This document shows positions 1 to 9,773 of a stretch of 64,000 bases of DNA, piece by piece. The stretch's first letter is position 1. Each line of letters begins with the position of its first letter. Location: NCBI GenBank assembly GCA_003250475.1, contig QKGI01000074.1:1-64000 (forward strand). The letters are read 5' to 3'. This DNA comes from Bacteroidota bacterium. Its GTDB lineage: Bacteria; Bacteroidota; Bacteroidia; Bacteroidales; VadinHA17. The position numbers and the translations under genes were made by a program. The notes below the pieces were generated by a model. That model made no database searches. It was not told the DNA's origin and saw only the letters and a list, made by a program, of their open reading frames with translations.

Positions 1-420
1 CTATTCGTACCTGAGTCTCAGGTCAAGAACATTATCGTAAATATAATAACAGGGCTCGTCGCACGAACTCTCATCATACCTTACCTTGGGGCATGCGGCA
101 GCGGTGGTTATATATCTCTTGCCATCATATGAAAACTCAAGTGTCGCGGAGTAATTCTTGTAAAGAATTGCATCATAGCTGATAAAGGAGGTAGGGTCCT
201 GTACATAATACCTGTCAATTATAATACCTTCATCAATTGCTCCTTCGTAAATTGTTACTACAGGATTTAGAGGCACACGGTCAGGGTTTCTGAAACGTAT
301 CTCAATGGTCACGTTACCTTCCACGTTGGTGTAACACCTCCTGCAGTCAGTAAGATAACCATCTTCACAGGAGAAGAGGAGGAGCATCAAAAGGGACACT
401 GCAAGGCTAATTCTGCTCAT
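1..420 (-). CDS. Cys-rich putative lipoprotein, unknown function
   Basis: 139 aa ORF; signal peptide ending in a lipobox-like LLFSC; several Cys; 3' end at the window edge but the stop codon is present. Confidence 0.7.
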   Translation of the reverse strand: MSRISLAVSLLMLLLFSCEDGYLTDCRRCYTNVEGNVTIEIRFRNPDRVPLNPVVTIYEGAIDEGIIIDRYYVQDPTSFISYDAILYKNYSATLEFSYDGKRYITTAAACPKVRYDESSCDEPCYYIYDNVLDLRLRYE

Positions 421-1924
421 AGTTATACAATCTTATCCTTCTTATCCTTTTTCCTGACAGACTTCTCGGGTTACCTGACAGGACATAGGCAGCGTTAACA
501 GTAAACCATACCGGGGCTACCTTGTAAAATGGCGTATTCAGGTATGTCAAACCCGGGGCGATTGAAAAGTTCCTCCTGCACCATCTTATTTCTGCAGCCG
601 GTAACAGGCACAGCTTATCCTCAGGCCTGGTGTTTGTACCTTCATAAAGGGAATGAAAACGGTAACCGGCGGAGAGCGTGGTGATAAGGCTCAGCCTGTT
701 TTCCCTGAAGGGTTTGTTAATATGGAATTCCCTGAAGATACCGGCAAATACTACCGAGGTGGAAACCCTGTACTGATAGAGAGCTGCATCATCCGTGTCT
801 ATGAGCATTCTTTGCATGAGGGGATTGAATGCAGCCCCGGCTGTAACTCCGGAGCGCAAGCGCGGATCGGTAAGGGAGAGAGACAGTGTTGCCATCTGGT
901 AATGCGTTGTGAACATACCGCCGGCTGAGAAGGTGAATTTGTCAAGGGATATTCCTCTTTTGCCTTCCATCCCCCGGTCAGCCAGCACCTGATTTATCTC
1001 TCTGTTTCCCGTGAAGTTTGCCAGGCTGGAGGGATTACCTGTCAAACCGCCGTTCTGGTTCCACCGGTTGCCGTTTTTCAGCAGAAATTCTACGGCATCT
1101 TTGTTTCCCCCAAGTACTGCCGAGCCCAGTGCATCCATTCCTTCGGCATTTGTTGAATAGAGGTTAGCCCCTGAATCAAGCAGGAGTCTCATCATCAGGG
1201 TGTCACCGTTCTGTGCCGCTGACATCAGCGGTGTAAAACCTCTCTTATCCGGAGCATTTGGATCAGCTCCGTTCTGCAGTAACAGATCTGCAATATCATA
1301 ATAACCGAAGCTGACCCCGGTCATGAGCGGGGTGTTACCCTCCTGATCGTGAAGCTCTATGGGTGCTTCATAATAGAGCAGCATATCTGTTATGTAAAAC
1401 AATCCCAGCGCTGATGAATGATGCAGGGCGGATGACCTGTATCTGTCTGTCCCGGCAACCGATGCGCCATATCTGATCAGCGTTTCCGAAATCTCAAGAT
1501 TACCGGATCTTACAGCTGTTATCAGGGGTGTATTCCCATACTTATCCTGACTGTCGGGGTCTGCACCGAGAAGTAGCAGTATCTCCACCGCCGGCTCCTT
1601 GCCTTCAGCTACTGCATAGTGAAGGGGCGTGGCTGTCCTCCCGGCGAAGTTATTTACGTCGGCACCCCTGAGATAAAGCTTTATTATTTCGTTGCATGCT
1701 CCCCTTGATGACGCAATCTGAAGATTAATATCATCAGCATCATATCCATCTATCAGGTAATCCGAGGTATCCACGAAAAGTGCCTGGTCATTATATTGTT
1801 CAAGGACTACTTTTATCCTCCGTACAATGGAATCGACCGCAAGGGAGTCAACCTGTGCATTCAACATAAGTCCGCATAGAAGCAGCAGGCATAAAATCAT
1901 TAATCTCTTTAGGGACGGGACCAT
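407..1924 (-). CDS. Exported ankyrin-repeat protein with a C-terminal beta-rich (putative outer-membrane barrel) region
   Basis: N-terminal signal peptide (LMILCLLLLCGLMLNAQ); repeated ankyrin motifs such as GNTPLITAVRSGNLEISETLIRYGA and GFTPLMSAAQNGDTLMMRLLLDSGA; C-terminal ~170 aa of alternating aromatic/hydrophobic strands. Confidence 0.85.
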   Translation of the reverse strand: MVPSLKRLMILCLLLLCGLMLNAQVDSLAVDSIVRRIKVVLEQYNDQALFVDTSDYLIDGYDADDINLQIASSRGACNEIIKLYLRGADVNNFAGRTATPLHYAVAEGKEPAVEILLLLGADPDSQDKYGNTPLITAVRSGNLEISETLIRYGASVAGTDRYRSSALHHSSALGLFYITDMLLYYEAPIELHDQEGNTPLMTGVSFGYYDIADLLLQNGADPNAPDKRGFTPLMSAAQNGDTLMMRLLLDSGANLYSTNAEGMDALGSAVLGGNKDAVEFLLKNGNRWNQNGGLTGNPSSLANFTGNREINQVLADRGMEGKRGISLDKFTFSAGGMFTTHYQMATLSLSLTDPRLRSGVTAGAAFNPLMQRMLIDTDDAALYQYRVSTSVVFAGIFREFHINKPFRENRLSLITTLSAGYRFHSLYEGTNTRPEDKLCLLPAAEIRWCRRNFSIAPGLTYLNTPFYKVAPVWFTVNAAYVLSGNPRSLSGKRIRRIRLYNYEQN

Positions 1925-2065
1925 AAATACAAAATTAAACTCTGTTTTCTACCATAATCATATTTGTTCATATTTTTTTTTGTTGGTTGAGAAAATGTAA
2001 TTTGGTATTGGGACAGAGCGATATAATATTCTATTTTTACGGCGTTTTACAGAAGACAGAATTTT

Positions 2066-3364
2066 ATGCGGTTATCCACCCAATCCATACGGGTTCTTAT
2101 TTTAGTTTTTCTTGTTATGATCCTGTTCGTGCCGAGGGTTGGAACAGAACGTGTCGTTATGGTCGACGGCAATTATGTTCCGGCACATCTTCGTATTGAC
2201 AACTCCCTTGCTGACGATGAGAAGTTCGAGACAGCAGAAAAGGGCATTGAATGGTTCATGAAAAACTGGGATATAAAGGGGGCTTCCGTTGCAGTGGCAA
2301 AAGAAGGAAGACTATTGTATGCACGTGGATTCGGCTATGCCTCGCTTTCAGATTCTCTTCCTGTTGAACCGTATCACCGTTTCCGTATAGCCAGTGTTTC
2401 GAAGCTGATAACGGCTGTCGCCATAATGAAACTTCAGGAAGAGGGGAGGCTGTCTGTCTATGATCATGTCTTTGGTCCTGATGGAATCCTGGATGACACT
2501 TTGTTTGCCCATCCTAAAGACCGCCGGGTATTTGACATAACTGTGGCCCATCTTCTTTCACACGAGGGTGGGTGGTCACAGCGATACGGAGACCAGATGT
2601 TCATGCCGGAGGTGGTGGCACGCACCCTTGATGTGCCCATGCCCGTAGATATAACGACAATTGTCAGGTTTGCCCTTGGTAAGAATCTTCATTTCAAGCC
2701 GGGGACAGGTCAGTCATACAGTAACCTCGGTTACAGCATCCTGGGACTCGTCATTGAGAGGGTGAGCGGCATGGATTACGAGACTTACTGCAAAAAGGAG
2801 ATTCTGGAACCGCTAGGTATCTATGATATTGCTATGGGTCATAATCTTCCCGCTGATGCCCTCCCTCTTGAAGTATCATACTATGAAGTTGATAATGCCC
2901 CCCTGAAGCCTTCTGTCTATGGTACTGGAGAGATGGTGCCGGCAAGCAGGGGCGGTAACGATATTGAGACACTGGGTGCTGCAGGCGGGTGGGTTGCTAC
3001 AGCCCCTGACCTGATGCGGCTCCTCCTGGCCGTGGACGGGTTTGACAATCACGAAGATATTCTGTCACCTGAGAGCATAGAGTTCATGACAGATGTTTAT
3101 AATGGATTTGCACCTGTCGGCTGGAGAGCAACAAGAACAAACGGGTCATGGTGGCGTACGGGTTCTTTTTCAGGGACAACGGCTATGATGAAACGAATGC
3201 CTGACGGAACATCGTGGGTGGTGCTAATGAATTCCAGCGGATGGAACGGTCCTGAGCTTACTTCAGATATAGACCGTATGATGACCAGGTTTCTGCTCAG
3301 GGTCAAAGAGTGGCCCGAAGAGGATCTCTTCGCTTATTCACTGCCGGTACCGCTGAGGTTCTGA
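2066..3364 (+). CDS. Serine hydrolase, beta-lactamase class C family
   Basis: SxxK-type motif in RIASVSKLITAVAIMKL; YSNLGY motif; N-terminal hydrophobic segment. Confidence 0.9.
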   Translation: MRLSTQSIRVLILVFLVMILFVPRVGTERVVMVDGNYVPAHLRIDNSLADDEKFETAEKGIEWFMKNWDIKGASVAVAKEGRLLYARGFGYASLSDSLPVEPYHRFRIASVSKLITAVAIMKLQEEGRLSVYDHVFGPDGILDDTLFAHPKDRRVFDITVAHLLSHEGGWSQRYGDQMFMPEVVARTLDVPMPVDITTIVRFALGKNLHFKPGTGQSYSNLGYSILGLVIERVSGMDYETYCKKEILEPLGIYDIAMGHNLPADALPLEVSYYEVDNAPLKPSVYGTGEMVPASRGGNDIETLGAAGGWVATAPDLMRLLLAVDGFDNHEDILSPESIEFMTDVYNGFAPVGWRATRTNGSWWRTGSFSGTTAMMKRMPDGTSWVVLMNSSGWNGPELTSDIDRMMTRFLLRVKEWPEEDLFAYSLPVPLRF

Positions 3365-3415
3365 GGTAAAAAGCAGGAAACAGATATTGGGTGCTAACGG
3401 CAAAGAGTCACAGGG

Positions 3416-4138
3416 ATGTGCTTTACAGTCAATGTAAATATTGTCAGGGAAGAGCTTGAGGAGCGTTACGGATCAGAGCTCATCGATCACGACAAATACC
3501 GGCCGAGCTATTATTACCATGCCTACAGCCTGCCCTACATGCCAGTAGTCTGTTCCGGTGAGAAGAACAGGCTGAACCTTTTCAGGTGGGGATTGATACC
3601 TTCATGGACTGCAGACGAGAGAGAGGCCCGCGAGATTATGATGAAGACCTTCAATGCACGCTCCGAAACCATCAATACTAAACCTGCCTTCAGGGATGCC
3701 TATGCAAACCACCGGTGTCTTGTGCCGGTAAGAGGCTTTTTTGAGTGGCAACATAAGGGTGGCAGAAAGATACCATGGTATATAACCCTGAAAGGGGAGG
3801 AGATTTTTTCACTGGCAGGGATATGGGACTCATGGACGATGCAGGGAGGGGTCACACTGAACACCTTCTCAGTGGTGACTACAAGAGCTAATGAACTCAT
3901 GCAGGAGATTCACAACACACAGAAACGCATGCCTGTAATATTGCCTGCATCAGCCGAGAGGTTATGGCTGAAGGAGGGCCTGGCCGAAGAGGCGCTGGCG
4001 TCACTTATGGAGCCTGTAGCTGCTGAGATGCTTGATGCCCACACTGTCAGCCCCCTGATAACCAATGCACGTGCTGACCGTAACCGGCCGGAGCTAATCA
4101 TACCCTACACTTATCCTGTCCAGGGTACCCTGTTTTAG
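3416..4138 (+). CDS. SOS response-associated peptidase (SRAP, YedK/HMCES family)
   Basis: Starts MCF (catalytic Cys2); FNARSETINTKPAFRDAYANHRCLVPVRGFFEW motif; STxANELMQEIHN..RMPVIL. Confidence 0.95.
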   Translation: MCFTVNVNIVREELEERYGSELIDHDKYRPSYYYHAYSLPYMPVVCSGEKNRLNLFRWGLIPSWTADEREAREIMMKTFNARSETINTKPAFRDAYANHRCLVPVRGFFEWQHKGGRKIPWYITLKGEEIFSLAGIWDSWTMQGGVTLNTFSVVTTRANELMQEIHNTQKRMPVILPASAERLWLKEGLAEEALASLMEPVAAEMLDAHTVSPLITNARADRNRPELIIPYTYPVQGTLF

Positions 4139-4143
4139 TATAA

Positions 4144-4884
4144 TCAGTTCTGTGAGACAAAGACAAAGGTCAGAAATCCACCCTGCCTCTCCGGGGCGCT
4201 GATATCGGAATTGAACCTGGTCTTGAAGGCATATTCGATAGCCGTCTCAGTGAGGCATCTGTCTTTTGTGGTAGATAACCCTGAGGCTGACTCTGCCTTT
4301 AAGACATTACCGCTACGGTCTACCACTATCGCAAGGGTGATCTGTCCGGCTCCCTCACACTTATATATCGGTATCGGAAGGTAAACATGATGCCTGCCGG
4401 CAAGATCATAATAGATCCTTGTCGGTCCCCTGAAGGTGCCTTCCTCATCAGGCTTCTCTTTCTTCTCGGTTACCTGGGGTTCTATGACCTTGTCAGGTAT
4501 GGCTATTTCATCACTGCCTGCCTCGTCCGCCATCTTCTGCTCATCTATGAAGTTGTTCTCATCGAGAAGACCGCTCTTGATCATCTCCTCCTTGACCATG
4601 TCTTCATAGGCTTTCGGATCTATGTCAACCGGTTTGTCGGCAATATTTTTTATGATGTTGACAAGTTCTTCCGCCGTCGCACCCTGGAACTGGTCACTCT
4701 TTGCCAGCTCCAGTGCCTTTTCCATGGCGGGGTCAGGGAGCTCCTTGTCGAAGGTGAGGATGATCTCGGCAGCAATCTCACGCTTCATGGCTGATATTTT
4801 CACGGACATAAATATCACCGCCACAGTCAGGTGAATAATGATTGTAGCCATTATTGCCGTAAAAACTATCTCGAACCTGTTCAT
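4144..4884 (-). CDS. TonB-like energy-transducer/cell-envelope protein
   Basis: N-terminal TM helix, acidic/Lys linker, C-terminal TonB-type IVVDRSGNVLKAESASG... Confidence 0.6.
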   Translation of the reverse strand: MNRFEIVFTAIMATIIIHLTVAVIFMSVKISAMKREIAAEIILTFDKELPDPAMEKALELAKSDQFQGATAEELVNIIKNIADKPVDIDPKAYEDMVKEEMIKSGLLDENNFIDEQKMADEAGSDEIAIPDKVIEPQVTEKKEKPDEEGTFRGPTRIYYDLAGRHHVYLPIPIYKCEGAGQITLAIVVDRSGNVLKAESASGLSTTKDRCLTETAIEYAFKTRFNSDISAPERQGGFLTFVFVSQN

Positions 4885-4931
4885 CAGGGAGCGAAATTAT
4901 AAATAATTGTCAGTATGATACCTTTTATACG

Positions 4932-7355
4932 TCAGAATCGTGCTGTCAGTTTCAGGTTCAGACTCCGTTTTGTCAGGTAGTTGGGTACTGCATATTCGCG
5001 CGTCTCTCCTTCACTGTTCCTCACCGTCCGTATCCATGTATAGGAAATAGTATTCCTTATATCTGCCAGGTTGAAAATTTCAAATCCTGCGACAAGCTCC
5101 CTGAGAAACGAGTCCTTGTTCATCCTGTCTGGTCCCACGAGTATTTTTGAGAATCCTATGTCGATGCGCCGGTACGGAGGCATTCTGAACCAGATATCCC
5201 ACTGGTCCCTGCCAGGGGGTGATGCCGGGATACCGGTGCCGAAGGTTATATTGATGTGAGCCCTGAAGTCAGGGTGCCCCGGAAGATAATCCTGGAAGAA
5301 GATGCTGAAATTGACTCTCTGGTCGAAGGGGGCAGGGTACCAGCCGGAGCTGTATGAAGGTATATTCATCTCCGATTTCATCAGCGAGAGGCTGAACCAT
5401 GACTCGGCTCCCTGAACGAATTCGCCATTGATCCTCATATCCACCCCTGCCGAGTATCCTTCGGCAATATTCCCTCCGTAATACACCAGCCTCACATTAT
5501 CTATGCTGTAGGGTACAAGCCTGTTAAAAAGTTTCCCGTACGCTTCCACGGTAAACCGGAACGGTCGGTCCCAGGCAATAAAATCATATCGTGCACCGGC
5601 GGTTAGATGGTATGAACGCTGTGCTCTCAGCAGGGGCTGCCCGCTCTCATTCTCAATCATTATCTCACGGCCTCCGGGAGGCTGGTGATATGATCCTGCG
5701 GCCATGTAAGCAGAGAGGCGGTCAGACAGGTTCACCCTGAGAGACAGGCGTGGCGAAACCAGCATCTCAGAGTAATAGGTGTCATATGAGGCGCGTACCC
5801 CTGCATTCAGTTCCCACTGCCTTCCTGCCATGAAGAAGCTGTTCCTGCTTATCAGGTAAGCTTCGGATGTGAAGCTGGCCAGGCTGGTACTGTTATCCGA
5901 CCAGGATGTCAGCGTAAGGCCCTCACCATCAGCTCCAAGCGTATACCCTGCCGAGTCAACCCGGAGCCACTCGTTCCGGAAAGAGTCAAAACCACGGTAT
6001 TTCGCTGCAATACCCCAATCCAGGTTGTTCCTGCCCCGGGTAAAGGATCCTTTATATGTGAGTCCGGCCACACCTGCCCTCAGCCTGTTGCGTGCATGCG
6101 ACAGCCAGCTTCCGGCACCTGCATTAAGGAGAGTGTCCGGGTTGTTCTCGGTGCCTTCCGTCTTATCAAGAGCTGACAGGCTATATGCACCGCGTATATC
6201 ATAGCTCTCACTCTCATCGGCAAGGTATGCCGAGAGGATGAGTTTTGACGAGAGCATGTCACTGTGTCTGAGCCCCAGTGTCAATGCCAGGCCTCCGTTG
6301 ATGTACCTGTCGCGCTCTCCTCCGTCAAAGAAAGCATATAACCGGTAGGCGTTTTCAATGGTGCCGAAAGTGGTTGTCTGGCTCCTGGGGATGAATATAT
6401 AATTATTGGACGAGCCCCACAGAGAAAGTGTCACTCTTGTCCGTCTGTCAGGTGTATACCCGGCAATAGCCTGTATATCAGCAAACCGGGGCCTGTAATC
6501 ACCCTTGCTGTCAAGGCTGCCGAGAAGGATACTGTTGTTCCTGTACCTGGCGCCGGCAAGGAACCAGAACATGTTGTTTCGGCTGCGGGCGCCGGCATGG
6601 GCCGATGATGTAAGCAGGCTGAGTGACACTGATCCCTCTCTTTCTTCCGGTTCCCGGTATGTAATATCCAGCACCGACGACATACGGTCTCCGTAAGAGG
6701 CACTGAATCCTCCCGGGGAAAAGTGTACCGAAGCAGCCAGGTCAGGGTTGATGCGGCTCAGACCCTCCTGTTGCCCTGACCTTATGAGATAAGGCCTGTA
6801 AACCTCGACATCATTTATATAAACCAGGTTTTCATCATAACTGCCTCCCCTTACCGAGTAGCTGTAGCTGAGTTCACTGAAGGTGGCAACACCTGGCAGT
6901 GTTGCTATTGCAGATTCAATACCGCCGGAAACAGAAGGGATAACGGCACCCACCACCGACGGAATATTTATTATTGTTGTATTATCAGGTCTGGATGCTC
7001 TTATGCTTACCTCACCGATGTTCACGGTTTCACCGGCAAGATGTATATGCAGTTGCCCCGGGAGGTTTGCGGCAACCACGGTGATAGTGTCAGCCAGGTA
7101 CCCCGTGCATGAGAATATCACCCTGACCTGTTCTGTCATCTCAGGGGCCAACATAAGCCTGAAGGTACCGTCTTTTTCAGTAACAGTTCCTGTTCCATAT
7201 GCCGGGAGGTAGACAGAAACACCCTGAATCACCGTTCCTGTACTATCGGTAACCAGGCCTTTTAGTATTCTATCCTGCCCTGAGAGAGACGGCAGGAAGG
7301 TAACAGTCAGGAGGGCAACAGTGATAAGGAACGCTATTCTTGATGACAACGCCAT
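4932..7355 (-). CDS. TonB-dependent receptor with N-terminal carboxypeptidase-D regulatory-like domain and plug
   Basis: Signal peptide; KGLVTDSTGTVIQGVSVYLP; plug-like VRGGSYDENLVYINDVEVYRP; long beta-barrel ending in LNLKLTARF. Confidence 0.93.
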   Translation of the reverse strand: MALSSRIAFLITVALLTVTFLPSLSGQDRILKGLVTDSTGTVIQGVSVYLPAYGTGTVTEKDGTFRLMLAPEMTEQVRVIFSCTGYLADTITVVAANLPGQLHIHLAGETVNIGEVSIRASRPDNTTIINIPSVVGAVIPSVSGGIESAIATLPGVATFSELSYSYSVRGGSYDENLVYINDVEVYRPYLIRSGQQEGLSRINPDLAASVHFSPGGFSASYGDRMSSVLDITYREPEEREGSVSLSLLTSSAHAGARSRNNMFWFLAGARYRNNSILLGSLDSKGDYRPRFADIQAIAGYTPDRRTRVTLSLWGSSNNYIFIPRSQTTTFGTIENAYRLYAFFDGGERDRYINGGLALTLGLRHSDMLSSKLILSAYLADESESYDIRGAYSLSALDKTEGTENNPDTLLNAGAGSWLSHARNRLRAGVAGLTYKGSFTRGRNNLDWGIAAKYRGFDSFRNEWLRVDSAGYTLGADGEGLTLTSWSDNSTSLASFTSEAYLISRNSFFMAGRQWELNAGVRASYDTYYSEMLVSPRLSLRVNLSDRLSAYMAAGSYHQPPGGREIMIENESGQPLLRAQRSYHLTAGARYDFIAWDRPFRFTVEAYGKLFNRLVPYSIDNVRLVYYGGNIAEGYSAGVDMRINGEFVQGAESWFSLSLMKSEMNIPSYSSGWYPAPFDQRVNFSIFFQDYLPGHPDFRAHINITFGTGIPASPPGRDQWDIWFRMPPYRRIDIGFSKILVGPDRMNKDSFLRELVAGFEIFNLADIRNTISYTWIRTVRNSEGETREYAVPNYLTKRSLNLKLTARF

Positions 7356-8035
7356 CAGTCCTTCTTTTTTTTCTTTCGCGTCTTGACTTTCTTTACCTTG
7401 GTTGTTGCAGGTTCCTCGTTCTTCAACAGGCCATTCTTGACTCCCTTGATGAATTTCTGCCAGGCAAAGGGGTTCAGGAGGTTATTAACAGGCATCTGGC
7501 CTCTTGTATAGAGGTTATCAGACATCTGCTGCATCGTATACCTGTATGCCTGTCCCGGAGTAGGGCGGGTGTCACTCCATATTTGCTGCTCTACCAGGGC
7601 AAGATTGTATTCCATATTTGCTATCAGCGGATCAACAGTTTTGTTTTCAACTACAGCCCTCTTGAACTCCGAATAGGTCTTCCAGGGAAGAACAAGCACC
7701 TCACCTATGATAATTGTGTCAGTGACCATCATTACGTCAGTGATATAATGGTTTCCTGTAATCGTTGAAGGAATGGTAAGAAGAGTTGACTTGTAACCAA
7801 TAGCACTGAAAAATATAGTATCACCCGGAACACTGATTATTGAAAAGATGCCCCTGTGGTCACTTGCAGCGCCTCTTTTCAGATGCTTCGAATATATGCT
7901 TACATCAGGAACAATATAGCCTGATTCATCAGCTGTAAGTCCGTCTATCTGAATAAAACTTTTCTCCACTGCCTGCGCCGTTAATTTGGCAAGAGCGACA
8001 GACAGTATGACACAAATCACTAAAACCCTCTTCAA
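7355..8035 (-). CDS. Carboxypeptidase-D-like regulatory domain protein
   Basis: Signal peptide; GYIVPDVSIYSKHLKRGAASDHRGIFSIISVPGDTIFFSAIGYKS; TGATG-type overlap with the downstream receptor; Lys-rich C-terminus. Confidence 0.8.
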   Translation of the reverse strand: MKRVLVICVILSVALAKLTAQAVEKSFIQIDGLTADESGYIVPDVSIYSKHLKRGAASDHRGIFSIISVPGDTIFFSAIGYKSTLLTIPSTITGNHYITDVMMVTDTIIIGEVLVLPWKTYSEFKRAVVENKTVDPLIANMEYNLALVEQQIWSDTRPTPGQAYRYTMQQMSDNLYTRGQMPVNNLLNPFAWQKFIKGVKNGLLKNEEPATTKVKKVKTRKKKKKD

Positions 8036-8152
8036 CTACATGTATTTTTGTTGTTGTAAAGTAAGCAATAAAGACATTTGATTCTTGATTTTAACTTAAC
8101 TTTAATGATCTTTACTGTCATCACACTGTTGAATACAAAAAACTAATAAAAT

Positions 8153-9772
8153 ATGCAAAAACTGTTATTGCTTGGTGATGAGGCTATTGCGCAGGCTGCT
8201 CTTGATGCGGGAATGAGTGGTATGTATGCCTATCCTGGCACCCCCTCTACCGAGATAATGGAGTATGTTCAGTCTTCAAAGCAGGCGGCATCAGGTAATG
8301 TTCATCAGGAATGGTCTTCGAATGAAAAGACGGCTACGGAAGCTGCCCTTGGCATGTCCTACGCAGGCAAGAGGGCAATGGTGGCAATGAAACATGTAGG
8401 ACTGAATGTTGCCGCTGATGCATTTATCAATTCTGCAGTAACGGGGGTAAACGGAGGTCTCGTTGTGGTCTCTGCTGATGATCCTTCAATGCATTCTTCG
8501 CAGAATGAGCAGGATTCACGATTCTACGGAAGTTTTGCCATGGTCCCGGTTATGGAACCGAGGAATCAGCAGGAAGCCTATGATATGATATTTGATGCCT
8601 TTGATCTCTCGGAGAGATACAGGCTGCCCGTATTGTTCCGCATCACCACAAGGCTCGCCCACTCGCGTGCAGCAGTTGTCTGCAGGCAGAAGAGAGAGCA
8701 GAATAGATTAACGCTCCCTTCGAATCCCCGCCAGTTCGTGCTTCTTCCTGCAATTGCCAGGAAGCAGTACAAGGCCCTTACATCGGAATATGAAAAGTTA
8801 CGTAATGATCCCACGATTGAAGGATACAACAGGCTGACTGCCGGCAAGGGTAGGGGCACAGGAATAATCACCTGTGGTATAGCTTTCAACTATCTTCTTG
8901 AGAATGTTGCAGAGAGTATTGACGACTACCATGTGTTGTCGGTAGCTGCTTATCCTGTCAACAGGGATTCCGTTGCACATCTTGTTGAAATGTGTGACAG
9001 GGTGCTGGTTCTCGAGGAAGGTTATCCTTTCATAGAGGCACAGCTGCGCGGGCTCCTTGACAGGGATGTAAAAGTGCTGGGACGTCTCGACGGAACAGTA
9101 CCGCGCGACGGGGAACTTAATCCCTCGATAGTTGCCTCTGCCCTGGGTCTCAGTCTTTCAGAAGGGAGGGAAGTGCCTGCGCTGGTGCGCCAGAGACCAC
9201 CCTCTTTCTGTAAGGGTTGCGGGCATGCTGATGTTTACTCGGCTCTTGCCGGGGTGATGGGAGAGTTCAGCCCGGGAAGAGTGTTTTCAGATATAGGTTG
9301 TTATACTCTCGGTGCCCTGCCACCATACAATATGGTTAACTCCTGCGTTGACATGGGCGCTTCGGTAACAATGGCGGTTGGTGCTGCAGATGCCGGCCTC
9401 TTTCCTGCTGTTGCAGTGATAGGGGATTCCACCTTCACCCACTCAGGCATGACCGGACTGCTCGATGCGGTAATAAAAAACTCTCCTGTAACGGTGATTA
9501 TCTCCGATAACTCGACTACCGGGATGACAGGCGGACAGAAATCACAGGCAACAGACAGGCTTGAAAATATCTGTCTCGGACTGGGTGTTGCCCGTGAACA
9601 CCTTCGCGTTATTGTGCCCCTGAAGAAGAATCATGAGGAGAACAAAGCGATAATACGCGACGAGCTTATTTATCAAGGACTGTCAGTTATCCTGGCCCGG
9701 AGAGAGTGTATCCAGACAGCCGCCCGAAATAAAAAGGCTGAAACGGCAAAAAAAAATAATACCGGCGAATAA
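8153..9772 (+). CDS. iorA: Indolepyruvate ferredoxin oxidoreductase alpha subunit
   Basis: TPP-enzyme motifs (SDIGCYTLGALPPYNMVNSCVDMGASVTMAVGAADA; GDSTFTHSGMTGL), FCKGCGH; followed by iorB. Confidence 0.93.
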   Translation: MQKLLLLGDEAIAQAALDAGMSGMYAYPGTPSTEIMEYVQSSKQAASGNVHQEWSSNEKTATEAALGMSYAGKRAMVAMKHVGLNVAADAFINSAVTGVNGGLVVVSADDPSMHSSQNEQDSRFYGSFAMVPVMEPRNQQEAYDMIFDAFDLSERYRLPVLFRITTRLAHSRAAVVCRQKREQNRLTLPSNPRQFVLLPAIARKQYKALTSEYEKLRNDPTIEGYNRLTAGKGRGTGIITCGIAFNYLLENVAESIDDYHVLSVAAYPVNRDSVAHLVEMCDRVLVLEEGYPFIEAQLRGLLDRDVKVLGRLDGTVPRDGELNPSIVASALGLSLSEGREVPALVRQRPPSFCKGCGHADVYSALAGVMGEFSPGRVFSDIGCYTLGALPPYNMVNSCVDMGASVTMAVGAADAGLFPAVAVIGDSTFTHSGMTGLLDAVIKNSPVTVIISDNSTTGMTGGQKSQATDRLENICLGLGVAREHLRVIVPLKKNHEENKAIIRDELIYQGLSVILARRECIQTAARNKKAETAKKNNTGE

Positions 9773-9773
9773 G

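Noticed and set aside
653-928. 91-aa + strand ORF
   Set aside because: Antisense to the ankyrin-barrel gene with no recognisable motif.
1987-2199. 70-aa + strand ORF upstream of the serine hydrolase
   Set aside because: Overlaps the hydrolase start in another frame; no motif.
5869-7212. Several + strand ORFs inside the TonB receptor gene
   Set aside because: Antisense shadow ORFs; receptor frame has clear domain content.
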